A stretch of 64,000 nt of DNA from assembly GCA_964019695.1 (NCBI GenBank), contig OZ026516.1:102796368-102860367 (forward strand). The letters are read 5' to 3'. The position numbers were made by a program, and so were the translations under genes. The notes beneath the pieces were generated by a model. It ran no database searches, was not told the DNA's origin, and worked only from the letters and a program-made list of their open reading frames with translations. The DNA comes from Loripinus fragilis (Eukaryota; Mollusca; Bivalvia; Lucinida; Lucinidae). Of this stretch, positions 33,620 through 44,240 are shown piece after piece (position 1 is the stretch's first letter; every line of letters begins with the position of its first letter).

Positions 33620-34468
33620 TTAAAAGTGGCGTCAGAGCATGTTTTGTTAAGTGGACGTCATCCATTGTTGTAAAACGGATAACGCAGTTTCGCGAACAGA
33701 GCAAATATTGTTTTTTTATCATCCATATGTGTCGTCATCGGGTTCGCGCAGTGGTACATGTAATATGGCAGACCACTGTACTGAACTTTCAAATACATGT
33801 ATATCTTCCGACTGCTGTATAAAATGTGGATGGATGTTATCTTTATGATCTTATACTTGTACGCAGTGCACGATATGAAGACTAATGAACAATGTGGTAC
33901 CCATGAAAAATTGTCCTGGGTAGAAGGGGGGTACACGATAAGCTAAATTGGATCCCGGACTACTATATTTGGACTTTATAAACAGTTAACAGCATATTGA
34001 GATTGCAGTTTCCCGGACATCACGCATAGTTCAGACAAAAATTCCAGATTATGCAAGCAGAATAAAATCATCGCATCGTGTACCAGGTAACATGTATATA
34101 TGCCAAAGCCCATCAAAAATTCTTTATGAAAAATCGAAAGCTGACCCACTAAAACACAATACATTGCACACGGTGCTGACGTTACAAGTATGGTTAGAAT
34201 AATTTAATTTTATTGAGTGTTTCGCCCTGAAGACTTTCATGTTTGGTACGAATAATTATCTGTGAACCCCAGTCATTAGAAAACTGGTTTTGTACATTTA
34301 GTAGCAACCACTTCCCTGACCAAGCTGACTGCGACTGATATTGCTGCCTAATCCATTTAAGGCGAATGGACTTGTCCACTACTTTCAATTGGAATAGTAC
34401 ATGACCAATTTTAGGGTTGTTATGTGATGTGTTTGATTTTATTCTATGATCTTTAAGGTATTCTGTAA

Positions 34469-34900
34469 CCCCCCCCCCCCCATTCCACTGGACGGCGATT
34501 CTGCTACGCTCATGGCGATCTAGGATTTTCTCTTAAATTATTCCAAATCGCCGCGGAAGCGTAGACAGCCACACGATTTGGGGACATGACGCTTCCACTA
34601 CGCTTCTATTACGCTTCCGCTACGATCCAACTTCGAAAATGAAGATCCGGCTACGCTTAGTCTATGCTGATGACGATGTAGCTGCGACTTTGCTACGATC
34701 TTGGCGATGGAGCTACGCTTTCGTTGCTCTCTTGTATCCTTTCTATATAAAATCTGAAGTTCCGATACGCTTCTACTACGACCTGGGCGCTTCTACTGCG
34801 CTCTTGCCGTTTGTTTTTTTTGCTACGATTCGTGTCATTTTGACCAAAATTTCGAATCGTAGCGGAGTCGTCGTCCAGTGGAATGGGGGGGGGGGGGGGG
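34469..34900. mobile_element. MITE bounded by poly-C/poly-G with CCATTCCACTGGACG ends
   Basis: 432 bp. AACC-C(n)-CATTCCACTGGACG at the left and CGTCCAGTGGAATG-G(n)-GGTT at the right are inverted over about 35 bases, including the C/G runs of 12-14. The interior is filled with degenerate CTACGCTTC / GCTACGAT words. Overlapping open frames on both strands here (34639-34941, 34693-34908) follow from this composition and are not genes. Confidence 0.82.
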
Positions 34901-35285
34901 TTAAGCAAGCAGTGGAGGACATGTCAGAGAGCAGCTTCTGATCTTGGTCTCCTGTTTGCCTATGGCATATACAAGGGGATACTACATTTTATCACCTGCT
35001 ATACTACTACTACGACCTCTCGATTCAATTAATGCATTTGCCGTTACAGTCACCCCTAAAAGCGTATAGTACAGGTACCGCCAAATTTCCTGGATTTCGA
35101 CAAGCCCATCTTTAAAAATACATGTAACAGGCTTTTTGTTCGTCACTTTAGATAGGTTTTCTTGCGACGTGGGCGAATTTAGACAACAATAAAGTTTTAG
35201 GAGCGACTGTAAAACTAGGCACAGTCTGTCATATTTACAATTTATCATATGCAAACAATAATGTTTATCTGTCAATTATGTCATA

Positions 35286-35435
35286 ATAGTCCGGCAGATG
35301 CAGGGTTGGACCTGGATTTGTGGTATATAGAAAATATTTTAACTGATTATAATAGCCAACACCTTCAAACATCAGAATCCAGTTGATGCCACCTTGTCAC
35401 CCTTGGGCAATTCTCAGAATTCAAAATGGCGGCAA
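35286..35435 (+). repeat. Left inverted terminal repeat of the nuclease transposon
   Basis: It pairs with 38872-39028 in inverted orientation, from ATAGTCCGGCAGAT inward to the AATGGCG block. Differences are scattered substitutions and a few small indels. Confidence 0.85.
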
Positions 35436-35690
35436 AGGGGGATAACTCAATTTTACGAACCTACAGTAATGGGCCTGTACTGGTCAAAAGTCTGCATTTT
35501 CGAGTCAGAAAGAGTCATAATATGTTACTCATGCACAATATTGAAGTGAGGTTGGACTCTCATGGCTCTTACATCAAATGAAAATAAAAATGGCATCCAA
35601 GATGGCCGCCAAAACTATAAAATTTGATATTTTGCCCATATTTGAGATATTTTGACACTGTTATAGCTTAAAAATTGTGTTGAAGAAGTG

Positions 35691-35743
<53 letters not shown>
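35691..35743 (+). repeat. (CAT)n microsatellite inside the transposon
   Basis: About 17 CAT/ATC units lie between the left terminal repeat and the coding frame, followed by a short CAA-rich run. Confidence 0.95.
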
Positions 35744-35870
35744 CTAATGCCTGTACAACAACTACAACAACAACAACAGAAACACCATATAATTAAACTT
35801 TACCTAATCCTTTGTATACAGGAAACTTTTAAGCCATTTCTTTGGCAAACACTTGACTGCGGTTAAAGAA

Positions 35871-38003
35871 ATGTTATCATACTTTTTTGCTGCAGGGCAT
35901 GTCAACTATGCTCGCTATGGTCTCTATTACTTGCGTTCTATGGAGGCAATGCCAAAATTATGTCAGGAACAATTCCTAAAAGGAGAACATGTCATGCGTC
36001 ATGTCCCAGGGCTCTGGAATGGTATTTGGAGTGATATGTTCATCGAGACAACGTTTATGCGTTATGGGCATGGCAAACGAGGCATTATTGGTGTGACATT
36101 AAAACCTGAAACACTCAAAGTGTGGTCTTTAAGCCTACATATTTGCAGTAGACTTGAACAGGATCTTTCAAGTTTTCTCTACCCAGACAATGACACAGAG
36201 CTGACTGGACATAACGAGGAGTCCAAAGGGAGGATAAGTGGTGATAAGGCTGACAGGGAATCAATAAGAAGGAAGCTACAAGAGTGCATAGACCCAATGA
36301 ATCCAGATGGCCATCCACCTGAAGTTGTAAATATTGCAATAGGAAAGGTTGCACAAGACAATGTAAATGTGGACAAAGCAGTAGAAATAGGTTCTAAACA
36401 GATGAAGGAGTTTGAAAATGGTTGGCCTAAAAACATTAATGACAAACTTAGTCGTGTAGTGAAAACACATGTTGAATCTGGAAAGTATATCAAAGTCGGT
36501 GACACCAAGGTGTTTAATACAAAGCTCATTTACACAAGAGTAATTGGTATTCAAGCAAGCTCTCGAGAAATTGATATCAAACAGCTGCTGTCTTATGAGT
36601 TGTCACCAGTACCCACAGCAATGTTTTCAGAATCTGGTGAAATGAGGGTTGCTAAAGCAAAATCAGTTTTGAAGAAGGTATTACAGAAAGAGGTGTCATC
36701 AAGATGTATCAAGAAAGCAATCTCCACAGTTGTAATAGATGGATCTGCAATATTATATCTCATTCCTTGGCCAGCAAGCAGTGCGACAGTTGGAGACTTT
36801 GTAGTTAAATTCAGAAATTATATTGAGAAGCAGCTCCAAAGTTATGATGTCTATCTTGTCTTTGATAGATACAGAGAATACAGTACAAAAGGTGTTACAA
36901 GAGTTTCACGTGGGGCTCAGTTAAGTCGTGTTCATCAGCTGACCACAGTTATGCCTATACCACCACCAAAGGTTATCCTAACTATTCCTGATAACAAACG
37001 CCAACTTATTGGCCTTATTGTTGATGTTCTGTGTAGCAACACAGTATTCCCAGAGACACCAAATATCAGAAGATTAGTAGTTACTGGAGAAGATCCTGTT
37101 CCTGTGGAATTAACATCTACTGTTACAATCAAACGAGAAGATTTGCGAACAAACCACGAAGAAGCTGACAACATACTGGCACATCAAATGGTTGTTGTGG
37201 CGTCTGAGGAAAACAAAGGTGTATCTGTCATATCCGACGACACAGATGTGTTCATACTCCTGTTACATCATTATGTCAAGCAAAAGCTTACTGGGGTAGT
37301 GATCATGGAATCACCTGTTAAAGATAGAGTCACAATTGACATAAAAGCCACAGCAATTGAGCATAGAACTATAATCCCAGATCTTTTGGCAGCTCATGTA
37401 TTAAGTGGATGCGACACTACAGCCTGTTATTTTGGTATTGGTAAAGGTACTATTGTTAAAACACTTAAAACACAGAAGTCACCTCTTTCCTCACTAGGAG
37501 ATCCCAATGCCAATATGGAGGATGTACTAAAACAGTCGTCCAATTTCATCGCAGCCTGCTACAGTGTTACAGGTGAACAAGTTACAATGTCATTTGTACG
37601 ACAAAAGGTCTGGTCTTCTCGAGTAGGTAAAGCACCATCCTGTGCTCCAAAGCTGTGTTCCCTGCCTCCTACCTCTGAATCGTTTGCGGAAAATGTAAAG
37701 AGGGCACATTTTCAGGCATGTGTCTGGAAACAAGCCACAGAGATGGATCCTCCTGAATTGAACCCTGTTGATTATGGATGGGAAAAGATTGAAGCCACAA
37801 AGTCTCTTAATCCTGTTATGCTGCCTAAAAATGTCAAACTTGCTCCACCGGAAGTGCTACAACTAATCAAGTGTTCTTGTGGAAGTGAGACTCCGTGCGG
37901 AACCTTAAGGTGCCGTTGTAACAGTGCTCGACTTTCCTGTACCATCTTTTGTGCATGTCAAGGGGGTGTACTGTGTTCTAATGAACAGACAAAGCATACT
38001 TAA
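35871..38003 (+). CDS. FEN1/XPG-type (PIN-like) nuclease with C-terminal CXC zinc-binding motif, transposon-encoded
   Basis: 710 codons from the first ATG. The frame stays open back to 35808, and a TATACAG at 35815-35821 could be a splice acceptor, so the N-terminus may be longer or truncated. Residues 1-100 hold FAAGHVNYARY and a D-M-x-I-E-T-T-x-M-R-Y block. Acidic motifs follow in the order known for FEN1: IDGS (D290), VFDRY (D332), EEAD (E430, E431, D433), ISDDTD (D456, D457, D459), SGCDTT (D515), then GIGK (522-525), where FEN1 has its GIG helical-hairpin motif. The C-terminus (C668-C702) has the spacing CxC-x5-C-x4-CxC-x6-C-x3-CxC-x5-C, a tesmin/TSO1-like CXC pattern that usually binds zinc and DNA. 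Inferred role: DNA nuclease acting on the element's own ends or intermediates. No DDE/RNase H core was recognised. Similar CXC-tailed hypothetical proteins are, from memory, multicopy in invertebrates; function unproven. Confidence 0.8.
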   Translation: MLSYFFAAGHVNYARYGLYYLRSMEAMPKLCQEQFLKGEHVMRHVPGLWNGIWSDMFIETTFMRYGHGKRGIIGVTLKPETLKVWSLSLHICSRLEQDLSSFLYPDNDTELTGHNEESKGRISGDKADRESIRRKLQECIDPMNPDGHPPEVVNIAIGKVAQDNVNVDKAVEIGSKQMKEFENGWPKNINDKLSRVVKTHVESGKYIKVGDTKVFNTKLIYTRVIGIQASSREIDIKQLLSYELSPVPTAMFSESGEMRVAKAKSVLKKVLQKEVSSRCIKKAISTVVIDGSAILYLIPWPASSATVGDFVVKFRNYIEKQLQSYDVYLVFDRYREYSTKGVTRVSRGAQLSRVHQLTTVMPIPPPKVILTIPDNKRQLIGLIVDVLCSNTVFPETPNIRRLVVTGEDPVPVELTSTVTIKREDLRTNHEEADNILAHQMVVVASEENKGVSVISDDTDVFILLLHHYVKQKLTGVVIMESPVKDRVTIDIKATAIEHRTIIPDLLAAHVLSGCDTTACYFGIGKGTIVKTLKTQKSPLSSLGDPNANMEDVLKQSSNFIAACYSVTGEQVTMSFVRQKVWSSRVGKAPSCAPKLCSLPPTSESFAENVKRAHFQACVWKQATEMDPPELNPVDYGWEKIEATKSLNPVMLPKNVKLAPPEVLQLIKCSCGSETPCGTLRCRCNSARLSCTIFCACQGGVLCSNEQTKHT

Positions 38004-38871
38004 TTTTAAGTACTGAAACGACTTAAATCGGACAATGTGGTAATGTAAATGCAACTTTTCTTGGTATGCAAAAATGTTTATATAATAGAGAACACAAGAA
38101 CACCAATGAGGAAAATTTATGAGGATAAAGCTAACAATATTATCAGTAATGCATATTATTCTTATGCATTTATATCATTTGAACTGAGTCAATTTAGTAG
38201 TATTATCTGATTAACAACAGCATTCGTGTGCCTACAGTCATCTAGTCAAGGTACTTTATATGCTACATACATTATTTGAATCGAACAATTAATGATGATG
38301 AGCAATCTAGTGATATTTACATTTTTAGAGAACATAACTATATTCCCTTTATGTTTCTGACATAATCATGTGTATTCTTTCTTCTAGTCAAATGTGCTAA
38401 GACAGCATTAGTATGAGTATAGTTCAGGACTATCGAAACCCAATCTAGTCATTTTGCAGTGCTAGTCTGACATTAAAGCCTATTTTGTTTGTTATTTAAT
38501 ATTATTTTATCATTTTCTGCGTTCATTTAAGTTTCATACAGCCATCTTGGATGTCCCCTTTGCTTCTTAAATTGCAATTGACCAGAATATTTGCATCACT
38601 ATCTAATGTTTTCTCAAATCTGAGTTATTTTACAATTTAAAGGCATCAATAAATAAGGCAAGTTATGAAAAAACAGGGGGGGGGGGGTAATAATTAACAT
38701 CAACGTGACCATCTTTGATGTCATTTTGAATTCACAATGATTCAAAAAGGTGACTAAACATCTTGTTAGGTATATTAAGATGATTAAACAGTGATTGAGT
38801 ATTAATTTTGCTTATTACTAAATCATAATAATGACCACTATTGCAAAAACATGGTTAAAGAACCGTCCTTG
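38004..38871 (+). other. 3' non-coding part of the nuclease transposon
   Basis: AT-rich, no frame of note. An AATAAA within CATCAATAAATAAGG at about 38645 is a plausible poly(A) signal for the transposon gene. A G-run of about ten lies near 38677. Confidence 0.5.
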
Positions 38872-39028
38872 ACGCCATCTTGAATTTCAGGAATTGCCCA
38901 AAGGTGACAAGGTGGCATCAATTGGTTTCCTTTAGTAGAGGTCCTGAGCTATCAAAATCAGTCAAAACATTTTCTATATACCGCAAATCCAGGTTCACTA
39001 ATATTATGCCTGTTATCTGCCGGACTAT
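38872..39028 (-). repeat. Right inverted terminal repeat of the nuclease transposon
   Basis: Inverted partner of 35286-35435, ending ATCTGCCGGACTAT on the plus strand. The block GGTGACAAGGTGGCATCAA at about 38903-38921 mirrors TTGATGCCACCTTGTCACC on the left. Confidence 0.85.
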
Positions 39029-39029
39029 A

Positions 39030-40000
39030 AGGTACGTGAGAGCCGAAATATTTGCTCTTTTTTAAGCAGCTGCGCAATCTGATCTAACTCTGAAACCGGG
39101 TTATGGGATAACTGTATTCCAAATGTTTATTTGGTGAGGTACATGTATATCGTCGGATATACGCCCGGAAATTTAGTTTTACGGCGACGCCCATTTTAAT
39201 GCACTTCTGCACTCTTGTTTCAAACTGGAGCGTTGCAAGCCGCCTAAATACGCACGCCTTCAAACGAAATGTGACGTAATTAATGATGACAAATATTTCC
39301 GACAGTATATCGCAGGATACACAGCCGCAAAATTTTGACGTTATCCAATAAAAGGTCGCGTTACAAAATCACGTGCATTAGAATGTAAAAATAAATATAG
39401 CCGTTCAGTAACACCAACAGCTTCAACGACCAGTTTGGTATACACTTACATTTACTTTAAATTTCCTACAGGAACACCTTGATGCCAACCCGTTCAGATA
39501 CCTATTACAAACCCATTCATTATGAAAATACGCACTGAGTAATGCGTATCGAGAATTCCAAGCCCCAACCCCTCCCCACTTTCCCTTTGATACCTCAGAC
39601 ACTCTTATAGTACAAGCTTTTTTCCAAAAAGGTTGTCATCTTTCAGCACTTACATGTAACAAAAGCGGGTTGTCGACTACTGACTTAAAGTATAGAAGCC
39701 ATTTGAAAGCTGTTTCAAACGAAAGTGATGATCTATTAAATGACACACCCACCTCATTGCCATGCATCTCCGCAATGTTGTGACACCCAGAGACAACATA
39801 TGCAGGTAATTTTCACAGAATTTTCTCATGCTACACCACTTAGCCGATGCAACCATACAGGTTGCGAACTTAGTCAATTATAATTGTCATCCTTCGAGAT
39901 GATGGCAATCATTATTTTCATTTGATAATTTGGGATATTGTCCGCTCCTGAGAAGCTTGTCAGATCCGTTGGACCCTTCAAAGTCCCTTGACCTCCCATT
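39030..40000. other. Intergenic sequence right of the nuclease transposon
   Basis: No gene recognised. Only loose repeats (TATATCGTCGGATATAC near 39148; a similar ATATCGCAGGATACAC near 39308) were noted. Confidence 0.5.
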
Positions 40001-40002
40001 GA

Positions 40003-40052
40003 AGACTCTGATCAGACTGCGATGATGCGCAGGCTGATCTTAGTCTTCTGTG
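40003..40052. repeat. Solitary GAAGACTCTGATCAGACTG hairpin
   Basis: The arm GAAGACTCTGATCAGACTGC pairs with GCGCAGGCTGATCTTAGTCTTC (22 bases, given here as GCGCAGGCTGATC and TTAGTCTTC). Same core as family A's hairpin. Confidence 0.65.
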
Positions 40053-40609
40053 GGCGCCCACTCATAAATATTATTTTTGATGGTGTAACCCATCCATTTT
40101 AACATTTCTTGATATCTCTGAACGCCACCGCTTAACCATGTACATGTGTATATTGTTTTCATTCAGTGAAGCCAAAAGGGGAACCTCGGAAGGTTTATTT
40201 TATTAATGGCTTGAAATCAGTCCATATAAGCATGCTGTCATTTTAATGGGACACATGCAAACAGCGCAGACCCAGATCAGACACCGCTATTAAGGATCGT
40301 CGCTATTTACTTACAGATTGTTCTATTATTAAAAAATTTGAAGCAATTGAAAATAAAACACCCAAATCCTCTAAAACTGGAAATAGGCTCGTACTACAAA
40401 TAAGGATATGCATTTCCATCGGCTTAAATGGGTTAAACTAGGTTTGCGCTGTGCTTTTGCATTGCTTGCAATAACATGGGTGGATCCAGGGGGTCCGGAC
40501 TGCCGTGGAAAGTCACAAGTTGCTATAGGTTTCCTAAGAAATACTGGTACGGACCTACAGTGTACCACGAGAAGCATTTGGACCTTGGGACCGAGGAGGT
40601 TTGATACAG

Positions 40610-40812
40610 TAGCACCTGTGGAAAACGCCCACTCAAAAAAGATTAAAAATTGGTTTTCAAGACTAATTATCGCCTAATACAGGTCGAAAGTTTGCAGAAT
40701 GCTCTAAGGGGAGCATTCTGCAGTACTTTTGACCTTCACTAAGCTACCATTTGTCATAAAAAGATTTGTTTTGTCTTTTTTTGAGTGGCCGTTTTACACT
40801 GGTTTTACCGTT
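40610..40812. repeat. TA-type MITE family H (GGCCACTC ends), diverged copy
   Basis: It contains GCCCACTCAAAAAAGATT, a TTTGCAGAATGCTC / GAGCATTCTGCAG hairpin, TTTGACCTTCA, AGCTACCATTTGTC and TTTGAGTGGCCGTTTTACAC, matching 58996-59188 in reverse order. Confidence 0.7.
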
Positions 40813-41264
40813 GATTACTAAAAAGGTTTATAGGACCCCTCCCCCTCGAAGGAATTTTCTGGACCCGCGCTGGAATACATCACTAACTTGCCATCAATGA
40901 GTTACATAGACGGTAGCAATAAGCTAATTAATGCATATATGTATTTAAACACCATACATATATATTAGTAATTCAATGTGCAGTTAATTATTTTGACTGT
41001 TTAAACTTCATGACCTCCAAGGTAGCGCTGAAGGCATTTTATATCGGTGTATTAGTATAGGTTAAGCAAAGTGAAAATGTGAGCTCAAAATTTCGACATG
41101 TCAAGTCGTAAATATTACAAGTGTAGTAGTTTTAAAAGAAAAATGAGTCAGAATCAAAATATCGTCTTCTCTTTTAGTATTAATCAAATTATTGCGACTT
41201 AATTAATCTACCCTTTTCAGAACATGCGTACCAGAAAAATATTTTCTTATTGTTCAAGCAAAAC

Positions 41265-41335
41265 ATACGTTGTGAGTTCTCAAAAGAACGGTACTTTTGA
41301 GCACCCAAAACATATACTAAAAACTATGGATAAAA
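41265..41335. repeat. Hairpin family B, copy 3 (shortened stem)
   Basis: ACGTTGTGAGTTCTCAAAAG, AACGGTACTTTTGAGCACCC, AAAACATAT, then CTATGGATAAAAAA. Confidence 0.8.
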
Positions 41336-42099
41336 AAATATTTACAATTTTACGCTGAAAATTTTCGTTTATCTAAACCTATGGACTTGTTAAAATGTAC
41401 AACCGCGTGAAATGTACAAACTATACTGACGTCATTAAAAAGAAACGCCTCACCTAGGCGAAAACATGCATATCTCTTATACTGAACATTTGGTACAATA
41501 TAATGCCATACAAGTGAAGCCTATCTTCTGAAAAAAATATTGCCATAAGATGGTGAAGTCACGGAAATTAGAACATACGAGACCTGTTTCATGTTTATGT
41601 GAACAGATGTGAATGTCACTTTTTGCTGTTGCATATAAATAAAACAAATATTTCTTTCTTTCTCATAAGTAACGGACGTGACCTTGGTATTGCCAAATAG
41701 ACAAAATGGCAATTTATAACATAACCATGCCACGGAGGCCTGAAATACACACCCACCCCCTTTAAGAGCTAAGACGGATGTACGAGTATCTTTCATGAAA
41801 ACGCGTATTTAAGTGCGCAATTGTCTTTATAAGTTTAGATGGGAACTCAGTCTATTATTCAAATGAAAAACAGCTTCTATGCGACTGTTTTTTTTTTCTT
41901 GACAACTGGGCTTAATAAGAGGTCAAATGGGTATTGCATGTTACAAAATGTCCTGGAAGACTTGTGAAAAATAAATTTTCAAAACTCACAGCCGACTCAG
42001 GTTCTTAGACATTTTAAGAATATATCGCCGATAAAACTGATCACCAAATATTGCATTCATGTATTTTGCATAAATTATAGTTTTGCCTTTGAACTATTA

Positions 42100-42969
42100 C
42101 ACCCAGGTAAACTGCATGTTTAAATCTCGGAGGGTGTTGGCTATCGGAGGTAAACAAAGGAGTTTTGGGCTGCACATGGTCTGCTTTGAGATGGTTTTAT
42201 ATCATAATGAACCACATTAAGGAACAAAATCAACATATAAGCCGATAGTATATAGAATGACAAGAATTCTGAAAGCAGTGCATGTTTTTAAACTGATTTT
42301 TTTAGTTTAAATCGCATTTGAATTCGGAAATGCGGTGATTTGAACGAATATTTCGAATTCATCAGTTAATATTTAGATGTATTATTTTATTTTTTCTTGA
42401 TTCATAACTACCGTTGCAATGTTTAATCTCTCTTTAATATGTATCAGACCAATATAATTCAAACAGACGTGTACCACACTTATTTATTTGCAATTTTATG
42501 ACGATGGTGTCATGTTTATGGATAGCGTTCTATTCGGAGGCAAGTCCTCTGAACATTTTGCTAACCATCAAAAGCGATTTTCAAAATTTGAAGATTTAAT
42601 AGCAGTTTTGGACATGCCACTTACAAGCCGTTCAGGAGAATGATATAGAATGGTAGTGGCACAAGCAATTAGTGTCAAAGGTTGATATAAGTCCAGCTAT
42701 GATCAAACCACTGGCCTTTTTTCATTGAAAAATTCACATTCGCCGTTTGAAAAGTCGCCCTGAATCCTACAGACATGGATCAAAAGTATTCAACAGATTC
42801 AGAGTCCTTATCACTAAATATAGAAGCAACATGTTTGCTGCATTCGTCCCCAAGAAACTTTCCATATGAAATAAAAATGGATAAATACAGACCCTATCCA
42901 TCCATGATCTCAATGTTTACCTCCGATAGCCAACACCCTCCGAGATCTAGACATGTGGTTCACCTGGGT
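42100..42969 (+). mobile_element. Element with CACCCAGGTAAAC inverted ends, about 870 bp
   Basis: The left end CACCCAGGTAAACTGCATG and right end TGTGGTTCACCTGGGT are inverted over about 58 bases (GATCTCGGAGGGTGTTGGC, TATCGGAGGTAAACA). The left 330 bases match 51035-51373 in reverse. The right 430 bases match 42970-43405 in reverse. No transposase frame seen. Confidence 0.8.
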
Positions 42970-43405
42970 CACCCAGGTAAACCGCATGTCTAGATCTCGG
43001 AGGGTGTTGGCTATCGGAGGTAAACATTGCGATTATGAATGGACAGGGTCTGTATTTATCCATTTATATTTCCTATAGAAAGTTTCTTGGAGACGATAGC
43101 AGCAAACAGGTTACTTCTATATTGAATGATAAGGACTCGGAATGTGTTAAATCCTTTTGATCCATGTCCGTAGGACCCTGGGCGACTTTTTAAACGGCGA
43201 TTGTGAAATTTTCAATGAAAAAATGTTATTCGTTTGATCATAGCTGGATTGACTACAACCTTTGACACAATTTGCTTGTGTCGCCACAATTCTATATCAT
43301 TCTCCTGCATGATTTCTAAGAGTCATATCTCAAAATGCTATTAAAACATCAATATTTGAAATTTGCTTACGTTGATATCGTTTTGATGGTTAGCCAAATG
43401 TGCAG
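42970..43405 (-). repeat. Partial copy of the same element, head-to-head with the first
   Basis: It starts CACCCAGGTAAACCGCATGT and mirrors 42538-42969 for about 430 bases (GACAGGGTCTGTATTTATCC, AAGAAACTTTC-type, GGAGAATGATATAGAAT, GGTTAGCC-type blocks in reverse). The far end of this copy was not found. Confidence 0.8.
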
Positions 43406-44000
43406 AGGAAACTTGACAGCTGGCATACTTGCTATCGGAGTGACAGTGGTTTTGATTTCGGAGATAGATACAAACTGCCGCACAATTAGTGCCTGAATCT
43501 GATCTATTTTAAGCATGCCATGATACACAAAAATATGTAACGCTACAAATGGAAGACTACCAGGGTGGCAAAATACAGAAGGGAATTTGAGAGGTTTTAC
43601 AGTTGTGATGTGTTGTGAAAAGCGCTCATCTTCAGTCGGTGTCATTGTGCAGTTTTTTTGTCTAGTGAGACTGGGAAAACATATTTAATTAAATTCTGCA
43701 CTGATACTTTTTTGGTGAAACCAGTATGCTTGATATAGGAAGGGGATATGATGGCTGGGTGGGGTGGGGGCGAGGGTATGGTCCCTGAAAGAAGGCAAGA
43801 ACATGTGCCATACCTATACTCATTATCTTACCTGGCAACGCAGTGTATTAACAACATGAACAGGGTTACAAAATGCAGATTCACATTGAGGCGCATTTTG
43901 TTGTGTAAATGGAGTGTCAAAATGCGAGGAAACTGTTGGTTAAGATGCCACGTGTACATGATTAGTAAACTTTTGATCCGAAAATATATACATGTATGCC
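43405..44000. other. Sequence right of the inverted pair, unrecognised minus-strand frame
   Basis: A 92-codon frame (43367-43645, minus) overlaps the repeat border and has no recognised motif or splice context. G-rich TGGGTGGGGTGGGGGCG near 43755 is the only other notable stretch. Confidence 0.4.
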
Positions 44001-44002
44001 AC

Positions 44003-44240
44003 CCAGACAATTGAAACACCCATAACCACCTGTCTATTGAATCGCCACAGAACACCCAAATGCACACAGTCCACTGATATACACAAACCAGCCAACCCAT
44101 TGAAACTCCCTAACTCCCTAGGCAACTGATACACCCAAATCGCCCAGCCCAGGGAAGCACTCAGACCACTCAGTTCACTGAAATACCCTAATCAAATCCA
44201 TTGAAACATGCAACTCACCTAGTCCGCTGAAACACCCTTC
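44003..44240 (+). repeat. Degenerate minisatellite with TTGAAACACCC units
   Basis: Roughly 20-30-base units of the form CC-AC-CA-TTGAAACACCCAA occur about eight times with heavy divergence, on a strand almost lacking G. It is followed by a C-run at 44297. Confidence 0.6.

Larger units (their letters stand above)
35286..39028 (+). mobile_element. DNA transposon with about 150-bp inverted terminal repeats, carrying a FEN/PIN-like nuclease gene
   Basis: The left end (35286-about 35435) and the reverse complement of the right end (about 38872-39028) align over about 150 bases. Both begin ATAGTCCGGCAGAT and share further blocks (CCTGGATTTG, GGTATATAGAAAAT, TTGATGCCACCTTGTCACC, TTGGGCAATTC, AAGATGGCG-like). 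A single long plus-strand frame fills the middle. A clean target duplication could not be read: both flanks are TA-rich near the ends, and TA is the best guess. The internal frame is intact, so the insertion is probably fairly recent although the two terminal repeats have diverged. It lies about 5 kb upstream of the symporter start and points away from it. Confidence 0.85.

Noticed and set aside
34639..34941. A 100-codon frame and its antisense partner as genes
   Set aside because: Both follow from the CTACG-rich interior of a MITE and run into its poly-G end.
35853..35870. Start of the transposon protein at a TTG codon (35853)
   Set aside because: TTG is not a usual animal start codon. The first ATG in frame is 35871, or the exon begins at the acceptor near 35821.
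36115..37174. Minus-strand frames of 79-116 codons inside the nuclease gene
   Set aside because: They are shadows of the well-supported plus-strand coding frame and have no motif of their own.
43367..43645. A 92-codon minus-strand frame as a gene
   Set aside because: It overlaps the border of an element copy and has no recognised domain or conserved context.
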